From contig URVB01000016.1 of assembly GCA_900551075.1 (NCBI GenBank), positions 1-64,000 on the forward strand: a DNA stretch of 64,000 nucleotides, given 5' to 3'. The notes beneath the pieces were generated by a model that saw only the letters and a list, made by a program, of their open reading frames with translations, had not been told where the DNA came from and did no database searches. Below are positions 42,393 to 51,616 of this stretch, one piece after another. This stretch comes from an uncultured Blautia sp. (GTDB lineage Bacteria; Bacillota; Clostridia; Lachnospirales; Lachnospiraceae). Numbering within the stretch: the first letter of the stretch is position 1; every line of letters begins with the position of its first letter. The position numbers and the translations under genes are program-made.

Positions 42393-43880
42393 TTGCCTAA
42401 TAATAAAAAAGGACCCGGCATGGCATCGGGGATTTTACGAAAAATCAGGAATGTATTTGGTTTAAATATTGGAACGGTCATGTTCGGTGTTTTATTTCTT
42501 TATATGCTGTTCAGTGCCATATTATATCTGACCTCTCCCCGAATTGAATCCTATCAGGTCATCGCAGGCCCGTTGTCCAGAAATGAGACGTACACCGGTC
42601 TTGCTATCCGCGAGGAAACCACTTATAAAGCAGATTCCAATGGATATGTGACCTATTTTGCACGGGAGGGCAGCAAGATCAATGCAAACGGAGCCGTATA
42701 CGGAATCAGCAGCACCAAAGTCCCGGAAACAGAAACTTCACTGAGTCAGGAGGAGCTTTCAAAGATCCGAAGCGATATGATGAGCTTTTCCAAAGGCTTT
42801 AATCCAAGTAAATTTAATAATACCTACAGTTTCAAATATGAGCTGGAGGGAAATATCCTGCAGTACGCAGGTGTTACCGCAGAGGCCTCCCCTCTGACCC
42901 TTGCAAAAGCAGAGGAGGGAGAGGAAGCAGCAACTGCAGATTCCATTTCCAACAGTCTCGCAAGTGTTGTAACACTTGGAAATCAGACGATCAGCAAGGC
43001 AGTGACAGATGGCATTATCCTTTATTCCAAAGACAGCTATGAAGGAAAGACCATTGATTCCATAACACAGGCGGATTTTGATCAGAATTCATATCATGAA
43101 ACAGATTTGAAAACAAAGAATTCCGTAAAGGCCGGGGATGATATCTACACGCTTATTTCTGATGAGCGGTGGAGTCTGTTAATTCCACTGAGCGACCGGC
43201 AGGCTGTGAAGTTGGCTGACCGTACCTCCATACGTGTGAAATTTTTAAAGGATGATATGACGCAGAGCGGAAATTTTTCTATCATAGAGATTGAAGGCTC
43301 CAAATACGGAAAGATTGATTTTAGTAAGGGCCTGATTCGTTATGCTTCCGACCGCTTCCTGGAGATTGAACTGGTAACAAATACAGTCAGCGGCCTGAAG
43401 CTGCCTCTGACCTCTATTGTAACAAAAGAGTTCTATACCATTCCGTCCGAATATTCTACTACAAATGAGAGCAGTCAGGAAATCGGCTTTATGGTAGAAG
43501 GGAAGAATGACAACGGAGAATCTGCCAATACCTTCGTCAATGCGACGATTTATGCAAGTATTGAGGTCCCGGGGGCAACTACCGCTTCTGATGGGGAGAC
43601 AGAAACCAGTTATATCTATTATGTAGACAAAAGCGATTTCAAAGAAGGAGACGCAATTGTCAGCCAGAAAAGCCAGGGAAAATATGTAATTGGGGATGTG
43701 GGTGTTCTGGAGGGAGTATATTGCATCAATAAGGGATATGCTGTCTTCCGGAGAATTGAGATTCTGGATCAGAATGAGGAATATGCCATTGTATCCAAGA
43801 ATACTTCTTATGGCCTGTCCCGGTATGACCATATTGTAAAAAATGCAGATAAAGTAAATGAAGAAGATATATTGTATTAA
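42393..43880 (+). CDS. HlyD-like envelope protein linked to the division cluster
   Basis: A 495-residue protein with a basic N-terminus, one membrane helix (about 30-48) and a long extracytoplasmic part resembling HlyD/membrane-fusion adaptors. A biotinyl-lipoyl-like half (IREETTYKADSNGYVTYFAREGSKINANGAVY) is separated by an acidic, partly helical insert from a second beta-rich half (SVKAGDDIYTLIS, then LKLPLTSIV). No ABC transporter partner is adjacent. Instead it precedes yggS, sepF and ylmH, so a role in envelope or division is plausible (inference). Translation starts at TTG 42393, seven bases after AAAGGAGG. Confidence 0.75.
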   Translation: MPNNKKGPGMASGILRKIRNVFGLNIGTVMFGVLFLYMLFSAILYLTSPRIESYQVIAGPLSRNETYTGLAIREETTYKADSNGYVTYFAREGSKINANGAVYGISSTKVPETETSLSQEELSKIRSDMMSFSKGFNPSKFNNTYSFKYELEGNILQYAGVTAEASPLTLAKAEEGEEAATADSISNSLASVVTLGNQTISKAVTDGIILYSKDSYEGKTIDSITQADFDQNSYHETDLKTKNSVKAGDDIYTLISDERWSLLIPLSDRQAVKLADRTSIRVKFLKDDMTQSGNFSIIEIEGSKYGKIDFSKGLIRYASDRFLEIELVTNTVSGLKLPLTSIVTKEFYTIPSEYSTTNESSQEIGFMVEGKNDNGESANTFVNATIYASIEVPGATTASDGETETSYIYYVDKSDFKEGDAIVSQKSQGKYVIGDVGVLEGVYCINKGYAVFRRIEILDQNEEYAIVSKNTSYGLSRYDHIVKNADKVNEEDILY

Positions 43881-43895
43881 TCAGGAGGCTTTGAA

Positions 43896-44594
43896 ATGAT
43901 AGCGGAAAATTTACAGCAGGTCCGAGAGAATATCAGACGCGCATGCCAGAAAGCTGGAAGAAACCCGGAGGAAGTTACTTTGATAGCGGTCAGCAAAACA
44001 AAACCGGTTTCTGCTCTTTTGGAGGCATATGATGCGGACGCACGTGTATTCGGAGAAAATAAGGTTCAGGAGATCATGGATAAATATGACCGGCTTCCAT
44101 CGGACATACAGTGGCACATGATCGGGCATCTGCAGAGAAATAAAGTAAAATATATCATTGATAAGGTGGCTATGATTCATTCTGTAGATTCCCTGCGTCT
44201 TGCAGAGACGATTGAACGCGAGGCTGCCAGGCACAATGTAAAAGTTCCGGTGCTGGTTGAAGTAAATGTAGCACAGGAAGAGAGCAAATTCGGATTAGGA
44301 ACGGACGAAGTGATTCCGCTGCTGGAGAGCATTGCAGGATTCGCCCATTTAGAGGTAAAAGGGCTGATGACAATTGCACCTTTTGTTGAAAATCCTGAAA
44401 ATAATCGTGAAGTATTTCGTGAATTAAAAAAATTAAGTGTTGACATTAATGCCAAAAACATTAATAATATTACTATGAGTGTCCTGAGCATGGGTATGAC
44501 CGGTGATTATGAGGTTGCTGTGCAGGAGGGCGCTACGATGGTACGTGTAGGAACAGGTATCTTCGGTGAAAGAGACTATTTACGACAAGATTAA
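43896..44594 (+). CDS. yggS: PLP homeostasis protein (YggS/YlmE)
   Basis: A 232-residue single-domain alanine-racemase-fold protein that binds pyridoxal phosphate and buffers its level, affecting amino-acid pools. PLP-lysine lies in LIAVSKTKP (about residue 36). HMIGHLQRNKVKYI and the phosphate-binding SMGMTGDYEVAVQEGATMVRVGTGIFG complete the family pattern. It lies in the usual position ahead of sepF in Firmicutes. Confidence 0.95.
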   Translation: MIAENLQQVRENIRRACQKAGRNPEEVTLIAVSKTKPVSALLEAYDADARVFGENKVQEIMDKYDRLPSDIQWHMIGHLQRNKVKYIIDKVAMIHSVDSLRLAETIEREAARHNVKVPVLVEVNVAQEESKFGLGTDEVIPLLESIAGFAHLEVKGLMTIAPFVENPENNREVFRELKKLSVDINAKNINNITMSVLSMGMTGDYEVAVQEGATMVRVGTGIFGERDYLRQD

Positions 44595-44611
44595 TAAGAT
44601 TGGAGATTAAA

Positions 44612-45235
44612 ATGGGCGTTTTAGACAAATTTTTGGATGCCATTAAACTGAATGACGATTACGATGACGATGAATTCTTGGATGATGATTTATTAGATGA
44701 AGCCGATGATGATTTTCTGGATGATGAGCAGGACGAAAAACCGGCTAAGAAATTTTTTCAGAAATTCAGCAGAAAGAGGGACGAGGAAGACGATTATGAT
44801 GACCTGGAGCTGGACGATGAGGAGCCTGTAAAAGCGGTTTCCAGAATCACTCCGAAGCCTGCTGTATCTGCAAAGCAGGAAAGAACTGTACGGCCCACTT
44901 CATCCAAAATCACACCAATGAGAAGCAATAAGCGCGGTACACAGACTGCGAATATGGAAGTATGTGTGATCAAGCCGGCTTCCATGGATGATACGAAGGA
45001 AATTGCTGATACATTGGTTGATAATTCTACAGTTATACTGAATCTGGAAGGCATTGATGTGGAACTGGCACAGAGAATTATCGATTTTACGTCCGGTGCG
45101 TGCTATTCTCTGGGCGGGACGCTCCAGAAAGTATCCAGCTACATTTTTGTCCTTGGACCATACAATGTGGATATTACAGGAGATTTACAGAATATTTTGG
45201 GAGGCTCCGTTCCTTCTGTCAGAGCGGGGTATTGA
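44612..45235 (+). CDS. sepF: Cell division protein SepF
   Basis: Membrane-tethering partner of FtsZ. The 207-residue protein has an N-terminal amphipathic helix (MGVLDKFLDAIKL), a strongly acidic Asp-rich stretch, a basic/Ser/Thr linker and the C-terminal SepF domain (MEVCVIKPASMDDTKEIAD, IIDFTSGACYSLGGTLQKV). ATG 44612 is used because GGAG lies six bases upstream. The acidic linker is longer than in Bacillus SepF. Confidence 0.95.
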   Translation: MGVLDKFLDAIKLNDDYDDDEFLDDDLLDEADDDFLDDEQDEKPAKKFFQKFSRKRDEEDDYDDLELDDEEPVKAVSRITPKPAVSAKQERTVRPTSSKITPMRSNKRGTQTANMEVCVIKPASMDDTKEIADTLVDNSTVILNLEGIDVELAQRIIDFTSGACYSLGGTLQKVSSYIFVLGPYNVDITGDLQNILGGSVPSVRAGY

Positions 45236-45241
45236 TCCGCA

Positions 45242-45994
45242 ATGGAAAAGGATGAGTTTTTTCTTAAGAGAATCCGGGAATTGGCTAATATTTCTTATCA
45301 GCGGGATATTGTCACCTTTTCGGATTTTCTTACATTAAATGAACAAAATATGATAAATAGCCGGATTTCCCGTATGCCGGGAGTGGTAATGGAAGCCTTC
45401 GGCGGTTATGAGCACGCAGAGCGTCAGATGGTGGCTTTTCATCCTGATGCTCTTGTCTTTCCCTGGGAATATCCCATCGACTGCCTGAAGATAGAACCAA
45501 AGGCAGTGAAGTTTTCGGAAAAGCTGACGCACAGAGATTACTTGGGAGCGCTGCTAAATCTTGGTGTGGACCGCAGCGTGATCGGAGACATTCTGGTACA
45601 GGAGGATGCTGCCTGGTTTTTCTGTCTGAGGAAAATGTCGGACTTTTTTCTGGAAAATCTCTGCAGAGTACGGCATACCGGCATTTTGCTCACCAAAGTA
45701 GAAAATCCTGAAGAACTGCCAAAGCCCCGGCTGGAGCCGGTGATGGGTACCTGTGCATCTGTCCGTCTGGATTCTTTGATCGCATTGGCGTTCCGGGAAT
45801 CCAGAAGCAGTATGGTATCCTATATCGAGGGCGGCCTTGTTTTTGTAAACGGAAAGCTGATCACGTCTAATGGATATGAGCCAAAAGAGGGGGATATCGT
45901 ATCTGTGCGGGGAAAGGGGCGGTTCCGTTATGAAGGGATATCCGGTCAGACCAGAAAGGGGCGCTTAAGCGTCTGCATTATGAGATATATATAA
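45242..45994 (+). CDS. ylmH: YlmH-type S4-domain RNA-binding protein
   Basis: A 250-residue protein with an N-terminal YlmH domain (RIRELANISYQRDIVTFSDFL, then GVDRSVIGDILV) and a C-terminal S4 RNA-binding domain (RLDSLIALAFRESRSSMVSYIEGGLVFVNGK). The family is linked to division in Gram-positives and, more recently, to rescue of stalled 50S complexes. It starts seven bases after sepF. DivIVA, often next in this cluster, is not present. Confidence 0.93.
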   Translation: MEKDEFFLKRIRELANISYQRDIVTFSDFLTLNEQNMINSRISRMPGVVMEAFGGYEHAERQMVAFHPDALVFPWEYPIDCLKIEPKAVKFSEKLTHRDYLGALLNLGVDRSVIGDILVQEDAAWFFCLRKMSDFFLENLCRVRHTGILLTKVENPEELPKPRLEPVMGTCASVRLDSLIALAFRESRSSMVSYIEGGLVFVNGKLITSNGYEPKEGDIVSVRGKGRFRYEGISGQTRKGRLSVCIMRYI

Positions 45995-46006
45995 ACAGGA
46001 GGCATC

Positions 46007-47098
46007 ATGGCTGAAGAAAAATTACAGGTGAAACGAGAAGGGGATTTTTATTATCCGATATATTTTGAAAAAAATTTTGGTAAATTAGCCTCTGCATTAG
46101 CAGAAGAAGGGCTGGACGGGAGAAAGCTCTGTATTGTGACGGACAGTCATGTGGCACCTCTGTATCTGGACGGGGTGGAAGCCGCTTTGGCTTCTGTTTC
46201 AGATGAAATTTCCACCTTTGTGTTTGAAGCAGGAGAAAGGAATAAAAATCTGAATACGGTCCGGGATTTGTATGTTACTTTGATTCAGAACGGTATGGAT
46301 AGAAAAGGATTATTAATCGCTCTCGGAGGAGGTGTCGTCGGAGATTTGACCGGCTTTGGCGCCGCTACTTATTTGAGGGGCGTTGATTTTATCCAGGTTC
46401 CGACTACGCTTCTGGCTCAAGTGGACAGCAGCGTAGGCGGTAAGACCGGTGTGGATTTTCAGCAGTACAAAAACATGGTGGGCGCTTTCCATCAGCCCCG
46501 CCTGGTTTATATGAACATGACAACACTTCAGTCTCTTCCGGCTGTGGAGTTTGCCTGCGGAATGGGTGAGATACTGAAAACAGGACTGATCTGTGATGCG
46601 GAATTTTTCCGTTTTGTACTTGCAAATCAGAAGCCTGTTCAGGCGCTGGATGCAGATATGCTTTCTAAAATGATCCGCCGCTGCTGTCAGATCAAGTCCG
46701 GTGTTGTGGAACGTGATCCGAAAGAGCGGGGAGAAAGGGCATTGCTGAATCTTGGCCATACAGTCGGACATGCAGTGGAAAAGCTGATGAATTACCGGCT
46801 TCTTCACGGGCAGTGTGTGGGTGTCGGGCTGATTGCGGCTGCGGCAATTTCTCTAAGGAGGGGTCTTCTGACGGAAGAAGAATATCATGAAATTCAAAAA
46901 GGCTTGGCAGCTTATCAGCTTCCTCTCAAGATACAGGGATTAGAAGCGGAGGCGATCCTTCACGCCACCAAAAAAGATAAAAAAATGGAAAACGGGCAGA
47001 TCAGGTTCATACTTATGGACGGAATCGGAAAAAGCTTTATGGATAAAACGGTAACAGATGACGAATTATACGCGGGTATCAGGGAGATTATCGGATGA
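46007..47098 (+). CDS. aroB: 3-dehydroquinate synthase
   Basis: Second enzyme of the shikimate pathway, NAD- and metal-dependent, converting DAHP to 3-dehydroquinate. A 363-residue protein with the NAD motif LLIALGGGVVGDLTGFGAATYLRG, QVPTTLLAQVDSSVGGKTGVD, and metal ligands in the HTVGHAVE region. All residues expected are present. It is the only aromatic amino-acid gene here and overlaps lspA by four bases (ATGA). Confidence 0.96.
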   Translation: MAEEKLQVKREGDFYYPIYFEKNFGKLASALAEEGLDGRKLCIVTDSHVAPLYLDGVEAALASVSDEISTFVFEAGERNKNLNTVRDLYVTLIQNGMDRKGLLIALGGGVVGDLTGFGAATYLRGVDFIQVPTTLLAQVDSSVGGKTGVDFQQYKNMVGAFHQPRLVYMNMTTLQSLPAVEFACGMGEILKTGLICDAEFFRFVLANQKPVQALDADMLSKMIRRCCQIKSGVVERDPKERGERALLNLGHTVGHAVEKLMNYRLLHGQCVGVGLIAAAAISLRRGLLTEEEYHEIQKGLAAYQLPLKIQGLEAEAILHATKKDKKMENGQIRFILMDGIGKSFMDKTVTDDELYAGIREIIG

Positions 47099-47619
47099 AG
47101 GAAGAAAAAGCGCTTTCTCCCGCATTCTGCATGTTTGCCGGAATCCTGTCTGTCATTCTTCTTACGGCATTGGATCAGTATACGAAAGTATTGGCTGTCC
47201 GGCATCTCCGGTGGGAGGAGCCCATTATACTGATAGAGGATGTGTTGGAGCTGAAATATCTGGAAAACAGAGGAATTGCTTTTGGAATGTTTCAGGGAAA
47301 AATTTCTGTTTTTGTGGTTTTATGTATCCTGTTTTTTCTTGCCGCTATTTATTTGTTTATCAGGATACCAAAAACCCGGTATTATCTTCCTCTGATACTG
47401 ATCCTGTTTTTGATGGTAAGCGGAGCTGCCGGCAATTTTATTGACAGAGCTGTGCGGGGGGCAGTCGTGGATTTTATTTATGTGTCTCTCATTGATTTTC
47501 CGATTTTTAATCTGGCGGATATTTATGTTGTGTGCAGCGGGATTTTGTTGATCCTGTTCGTCTGTCTGAAATATAAAGATGAGGATTTTGGCTTTATCAA
47601 GCCGGGATGTAAGGGCTAA
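47095..47619 (+). CDS. lspA: Lipoprotein signal peptidase
   Basis: Aspartyl membrane protease that removes the signal peptide of prolipoproteins. The 174-residue protein has four hydrophobic helices. Catalytic aspartates are in GNFIDRAVRGAVVDF and FNLADIYV. ENRGIAFGMF corresponds to the conserved NxGxAF motif. It is coupled to aroB and precedes an RluA-type gene, the usual lspA neighbour. Confidence 0.95.
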   Translation: MKEEKALSPAFCMFAGILSVILLTALDQYTKVLAVRHLRWEEPIILIEDVLELKYLENRGIAFGMFQGKISVFVVLCILFFLAAIYLFIRIPKTRYYLPLILILFLMVSGAAGNFIDRAVRGAVVDFIYVSLIDFPIFNLADIYVVCSGILLILFVCLKYKDEDFGFIKPGCKG

Positions 47620-47622
47620 TGT

Positions 47623-48537
47623 ATGGAAGCATTGGAATTTAAAGTTGAAAAAGAGACTGCGGGTATCCGCATTGACCGTTTTCTTGCGGACAAATGCGGA
47701 GATGTTTCACGTTCCTATCTGCAGAAGCTTCTGAAGGAACAGCAGATTACAGTCAATCAGAAAGTTGTCAAAGCAAACCATAAGGTACAGGAGGGGGAAA
47801 GTGTCCGGCTTCTCCTTCCTGAAATGAAAGAGCCGGATATTCTGCCTGAGGAGATTCCTCTTGATATTCTGTACGAGGATGATTATCTGCTGGTGGTAAA
47901 CAAGCCGAAGGGAATGGTGGTACATCCCAGTGCCGGTCATACGCAGGGAACCCTGGTAAATGCAGTTTTGGCACATTGCAGAGGAAATCTTTCCGGTATC
48001 AACGGAGTTCTCCGGCCCGGAATCGTGCATAGGATAGATAAAGATACTACAGGCGCCCTTTTAATCTGCAAGGAGGATACGGTGCATCAGAATTTGGCCG
48101 GGCAACTGAAAGAGCATTCTATGAAAAGACGTTACAGAGCCATTGTTCATGGAAAGCTGAAGGAGGAAGAAGGGACCATAGAAGAGCCCATTGGACGTCA
48201 TCCAATTGATCGGAAGAAAATGGCAGTCAATCATAATAACGGCAAGGATGCAGTAACGCACTATCGGGTGCTGGAACGTTTTGGCAATGAAACATATGTG
48301 GAATGCCGCCTGGAAACAGGGCGCACCCATCAGATTCGTGTACACATGGCAAGCATCGGACATCCGCTTCTTGGGGACGGGGTATACGGCTCCGGGCGAA
48401 ATCCCTATCATCTTGAGGGGCAGGCTCTGCATGCCATGGTGTTGGGCTTTGTTCATCCAAAAACCGGAGAGTATTTGGAATTCCAGGCTCCTTTGCCTGA
48501 ATATTTTTTGAAATTATTAGATAAATTAAGAAAATAG
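47623..48537 (+). CDS. RluA-family 23S rRNA pseudouridine synthase (RluD/YlyB-like)
   Basis: A 304-residue enzyme with an N-terminal S4 domain (IRIDRFLADKCGDVSRSYLQKLLKE) and the RluA catalytic domain with HRIDKDTTGAL, the Asp being catalytic. TGRTHQIRVHMASIGHPLLGD is also present. The arrangement lspA then pseudouridine synthase is conserved, favouring the RluD-like 23S enzyme, though RluA-family members differ in target. It starts three bases after lspA. Confidence 0.93.
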   Translation: MEALEFKVEKETAGIRIDRFLADKCGDVSRSYLQKLLKEQQITVNQKVVKANHKVQEGESVRLLLPEMKEPDILPEEIPLDILYEDDYLLVVNKPKGMVVHPSAGHTQGTLVNAVLAHCRGNLSGINGVLRPGIVHRIDKDTTGALLICKEDTVHQNLAGQLKEHSMKRRYRAIVHGKLKEEEGTIEEPIGRHPIDRKKMAVNHNNGKDAVTHYRVLERFGNETYVECRLETGRTHQIRVHMASIGHPLLGDGVYGSGRNPYHLEGQALHAMVLGFVHPKTGEYLEFQAPLPEYFLKLLDKLRK

Positions 48538-48567
48538 TTGTTTTTCCTCAAAAGATTATTGTATAAT
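48538..48567 (+). promoter_or_regulatory. Promoter of the cytidylate-kinase-like gene
   Basis: TTGTTT (48538-48543), 18 bases, perfect TATAAT (48562-48567), 39 bases ahead of the start codon. Confidence 0.6.
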
Positions 48568-48606
48568 AGGATTATAAAATCTTTCACAGAAGGAGGTTGA
48601 CAGTTT

Positions 48607-49251
48607 ATGAACAGTACAAGTTCAATCATTACAATAGGACGGGAATACGGAAGTGCCGGACGACAGGTTGGTCAGGAAGTAGCAAAGTATTTCGGTATCA
48701 AATGTTACGATAAGGAGCTTTTGGAGCACGCTGCCAATGACAGCGGTATCTGCAAGGAATTATTTGAAAATCACGATGAGAAGCCAACCAACAGCTTTTT
48801 ATATTCCCTGGTAATGGATACGTACTCCTTTGGATATTCCTCTGCGGGATTCACAGATATGCCTATGAACCATAAGGTATTTCTGGCTCAGTTTGATGCA
48901 ATCAAGAAGCTTGCAGGAGAAGGCCCCTGTGTTATGGTAGGCCGCTGCGCGGATTATGCATTGGCAGACTGGAAGGACTGCTTCAGTGTATTTATTCATG
49001 CGGATTTGGATTGGAGAATTCATCGTATTTCTTCCAAGTACGGCAAATCAGCCAAGGAAGCAAAGGATATGATCAATAAAACCGATAAGAGCAGGGCAAG
49101 CTATTATAATTATTATACAAACAAAAAATGGGGAGCTGCCTCCGGTTATAGTCTGAGTATTGACAGCAGCAGGTTTGGTATCGAGAATACTGCAAAAGCA
49201 ATCATCGAGGCAATCAAAATTTTTGATGCTTCCAAGGAACAAAAGTCATGA
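48607..49251 (+). CDS. Cytidylate-kinase-like P-loop protein
   Basis: A 214-residue member of the cytidylate kinase-like family 2. The N-terminus IITIGREYGSAGRQVG is an atypical nucleoside-kinase P-loop, and VMVGRCADYAL is a family hallmark. The C-terminal YTNKKWGAASGYSLSIDSS follows the pattern DxxRxxYY...W...YDL. Actual substrate unknown. It has its own promoter, AAGGAGG ribosome site, and a terminator shared with the convergent gene. Confidence 0.88.
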   Translation: MNSTSSIITIGREYGSAGRQVGQEVAKYFGIKCYDKELLEHAANDSGICKELFENHDEKPTNSFLYSLVMDTYSFGYSSAGFTDMPMNHKVFLAQFDAIKKLAGEGPCVMVGRCADYALADWKDCFSVFIHADLDWRIHRISSKYGKSAKEAKDMINKTDKSRASYYNYYTNKKWGAASGYSLSIDSSRFGIENTAKAIIEAIKIFDASKEQKS

Positions 49252-49260
49252 TTACAAAAG

Positions 49261-49295
49261 AGAGCCCGGGCATTCATTTGGAATGTCCGGGCTCT
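49261..49295. terminator. Bidirectional terminator between convergent genes
   Basis: A 15-base stem (49261-49275 against 49281-49295) with one G-U pair and a 5-base loop. The minus strand continues CTTTTGTAAT, so it best serves the TtcA-like gene. Confidence 0.75.
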
Positions 49296-49299
49296 GATA

Positions 49300-50019
49300 T
49301 TAAGGGATTGTCCACCCTTTTAGATTACCGTTCATCACAGCGGTAAACATACGTTCCTTAGTTCCGGGATGATCATGATTCAGCTTCCGGAGGAGATTTT
49401 TGGCATATTCCCTCTTGGTATTTCCGTCTGCGGGGCAGCGGTTTTTTACGACCGGAAGGTCATATTTGTGCTGGAAACCAATGACGTCCATTTCCTCCAT
49501 AAACAGCATAGGACGAATGAGGGTAAGCTCCATACGGTCCCAATAAGTGACCGGAGAGAAGGTATGGAATCTGCCTTCAAAAATCAGAGACATCAGCATT
49601 GTCTCCACAACGTCATCCTTATGATGCGCGTATGCGACTTTGTTGCAGCCCAGCTCTTTTGCAACTTGGTTCAGAGCACCCTTTCGCATTTTCGCACAAA
49701 GGGAGCAGGGATTGCTTTCCTTACGGTCGTCAAACACAATTTTTGCGATTTCTGTAGGAATCACCGTATAGCGGATACCGAGGCTTTCGCATAACCTGCG
49801 GATCGGTTCCATGGAGATTCCTTCGAACCCCAAATCAACAGTGATAGCTTCTATGGTAAACGGGTTCGGATAAAACCTGGAAAGTCCGTGAAGGGCATAG
49901 AGCAGCGTCAGGCTGTCCTTTCCACCGGAAACACCTACTGCAATCCTGTCTCCATTCCGAATCATCTGGAATTCATCAATAGCTTTTCTTGTAACGCTTA
50001 AAACCTGTTGTAATTTCAT
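49300..50019 (-). CDS. TtcA-like tRNA 2-thiocytidine synthetase (PP-loop ATPase)
   Basis: A 239-residue adenylating enzyme expected to insert sulfur at a tRNA cytidine (C32 for TtcA). PP-loop motif SGGKDSLTLLYAL is at about 31-43, then a CSLC pair and a third cysteine in KNRCPADGN, the three that hold a 4Fe-4S cluster in TtcA. YAHHKDDVVETMLMSL is the usual HxxDD region. It is shorter than E. coli TtcA. ATG 50019 is preceded by AAGGGGGAG. TilS is less likely because its lysidine-specific C-terminal domains are absent. Confidence 0.88.
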   Translation of the reverse strand: MKLQQVLSVTRKAIDEFQMIRNGDRIAVGVSGGKDSLTLLYALHGLSRFYPNPFTIEAITVDLGFEGISMEPIRRLCESLGIRYTVIPTEIAKIVFDDRKESNPCSLCAKMRKGALNQVAKELGCNKVAYAHHKDDVVETMLMSLIFEGRFHTFSPVTYWDRMELTLIRPMLFMEEMDVIGFQHKYDLPVVKNRCPADGNTKREYAKNLLRKLNHDHPGTKERMFTAVMNGNLKGWTIP

Positions 50020-50098
50020 AGCTCCCCCTTGATGCAAAGTAATCGGAAGTAATAATATCAAACTTTTGTTGCAAAAGAATAAAAAAATATTTAAATTA

Positions 50099-50129
50099 TT
50101 GAGACATACCTTTAAAACAGTGGTATAAT
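50099..50129 (+). promoter_or_regulatory. Candidate promoter of the AI-2E exporter gene
   Basis: TTGAGA (50099-50104), a long 19-base spacer, perfect TATAAT (50124-50129), about 30 bases ahead of the start codon. Confidence 0.5.
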
Positions 50130-50158
50130 GAGCGTATAAGTTATGTTAGGAGGAAATT

Positions 50159-51616
50159 ATGAAGTTTCGTTGGGATAACCGTTATCTGCATTGGGGTGTG
50201 ACCGCGTTTTTTGTTATCGCAGCAAGCATGCTGTTTTACTATGGAATTTTCCATATGAAAACACTGATCGTAGGAATCAGGACCTTTTTCGGGATTATGG
50301 CGCCGATCATCTATGGAATTGCGATTGCCTATATATTGAGCGCTGTCGTAAATTTTCTGGAGAATAAGCTGATATACCCGCTTCTGAATAAAAAATCCAT
50401 TCAACTGGAAAAGCGGGGGAAAAGAGTGGTTCGCTGGGTATGCGTTTTGTTTTCTCTGTTTTTGCTGCTGATTATCATATATACATTGATTATGATGATT
50501 CTTCCGCAGCTTATCCGCAGCATCATGAACATTATTTACAGCTTTCCGTATTATGTCAGCGGCGTTGAAAAATGGCTGAATTCTTTTATTGAAAAAGGCT
50601 GGAATATGGATACGGACATGATCGATATGCTGAATCAGTATTCCAGCGAGGCGCAGGAATATCTGACAACCAATATCCTTCCGCAGATGCAGGCTATGCT
50701 GAAAAACATTTCAGCGGGAGTTTTTGATATTTTGGTATTCCTGAAGAATTTTCTCATCGGAGCTGTCGTGTCGATTTATGTATTAGCTGACAAGGAGGTC
50801 TTTGTTGCAAGGAGTAAAATGGTCATCTATGCCTTGTTTCCCACAAAAGAAGCAAATTTTATCATTCACTCCATGAGATTTACGCATAAGACCTTCGGCG
50901 GTTTTATCAGCGGCAAAATTCTCGACTCTGCCATTATAGGGGTATTGTGTTATATCGGGACCACGATACTGGATATGCCCTATGCCATTCTTGTCAGTGT
51001 GATCGTAGGCGTTACGAATGTAATTCCGTTTTTCGGTCCCTACCTTGGAGCTATCCCGTGTTTCCTTCTGATCTTGCTGGTGGATCCTATGAAGAGCTTA
51101 TATTTTGCAATTTTTATTCTGATCCTGCAGCAGTTTGACGGAAATATCCTGGGGCCGAAAATTCTTGGAGATTCCACTGGATTATCCAGTTTTATGGTGA
51201 TCGTTGCCATTATGATAGGCGGAGGACTTTTCGGTATTCCGGGGATGATTGTGGGCGTTCCCGTATGTGCGGTCATTTATGCGGCTGTATGGAAGCTCCT
51301 TGGTCATTCTCTGAATAAGAAAAAGATGCCTGAGAATACGGAGGATTACTACAATATTGACTGTCTGGATCCGAAAACAAAAGAGCCGATTCCTATGCCG
51401 AAAGAATCTGAGCATAGAAGGGAAGTGTACCGTCCGAAAAATCCTGACAGTGTTTTTATGAAGGTATGGAGAAAGGTTCAGAAGGTATTTCTGATCGTAT
51501 GGGCACAAATAAAGAAGTATCTGCTTATTGCATGGAAGGAAATAAAAAAATACCGCAATTTTGCAGGTACAAAAATGAAAAAACTGAATGGGAAGGAAAA
51601 GGAAGATTCAAAATGA
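50159..51616 (+). CDS. AI-2E family transporter (PerM/YdbO-like)
   Basis: A 485-residue polytopic protein with about eight membrane helices. Two come near the N-terminus, then an extracytoplasmic helical hairpin (about 130-190), then the conserved block with GGFISGKILDSAIIGVLCYIG, NVIPFFGPYLGAIP and LQQFDGNILGPKILG. Family members have been linked to AI-2 export or Na+/H+ exchange, so substrate is uncertain. About 95 basic residues follow the last helix, longer than usual and cytoplasmic. It overlaps dtd by four bases (ATGA). Confidence 0.9.
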   Translation: MKFRWDNRYLHWGVTAFFVIAASMLFYYGIFHMKTLIVGIRTFFGIMAPIIYGIAIAYILSAVVNFLENKLIYPLLNKKSIQLEKRGKRVVRWVCVLFSLFLLLIIIYTLIMMILPQLIRSIMNIIYSFPYYVSGVEKWLNSFIEKGWNMDTDMIDMLNQYSSEAQEYLTTNILPQMQAMLKNISAGVFDILVFLKNFLIGAVVSIYVLADKEVFVARSKMVIYALFPTKEANFIIHSMRFTHKTFGGFISGKILDSAIIGVLCYIGTTILDMPYAILVSVIVGVTNVIPFFGPYLGAIPCFLLILLVDPMKSLYFAIFILILQQFDGNILGPKILGDSTGLSSFMVIVAIMIGGGLFGIPGMIVGVPVCAVIYAAVWKLLGHSLNKKKMPENTEDYYNIDCLDPKTKEPIPMPKESEHRREVYRPKNPDSVFMKVWRKVQKVFLIVWAQIKKYLLIAWKEIKKYRNFAGTKMKKLNGKEKEDSK

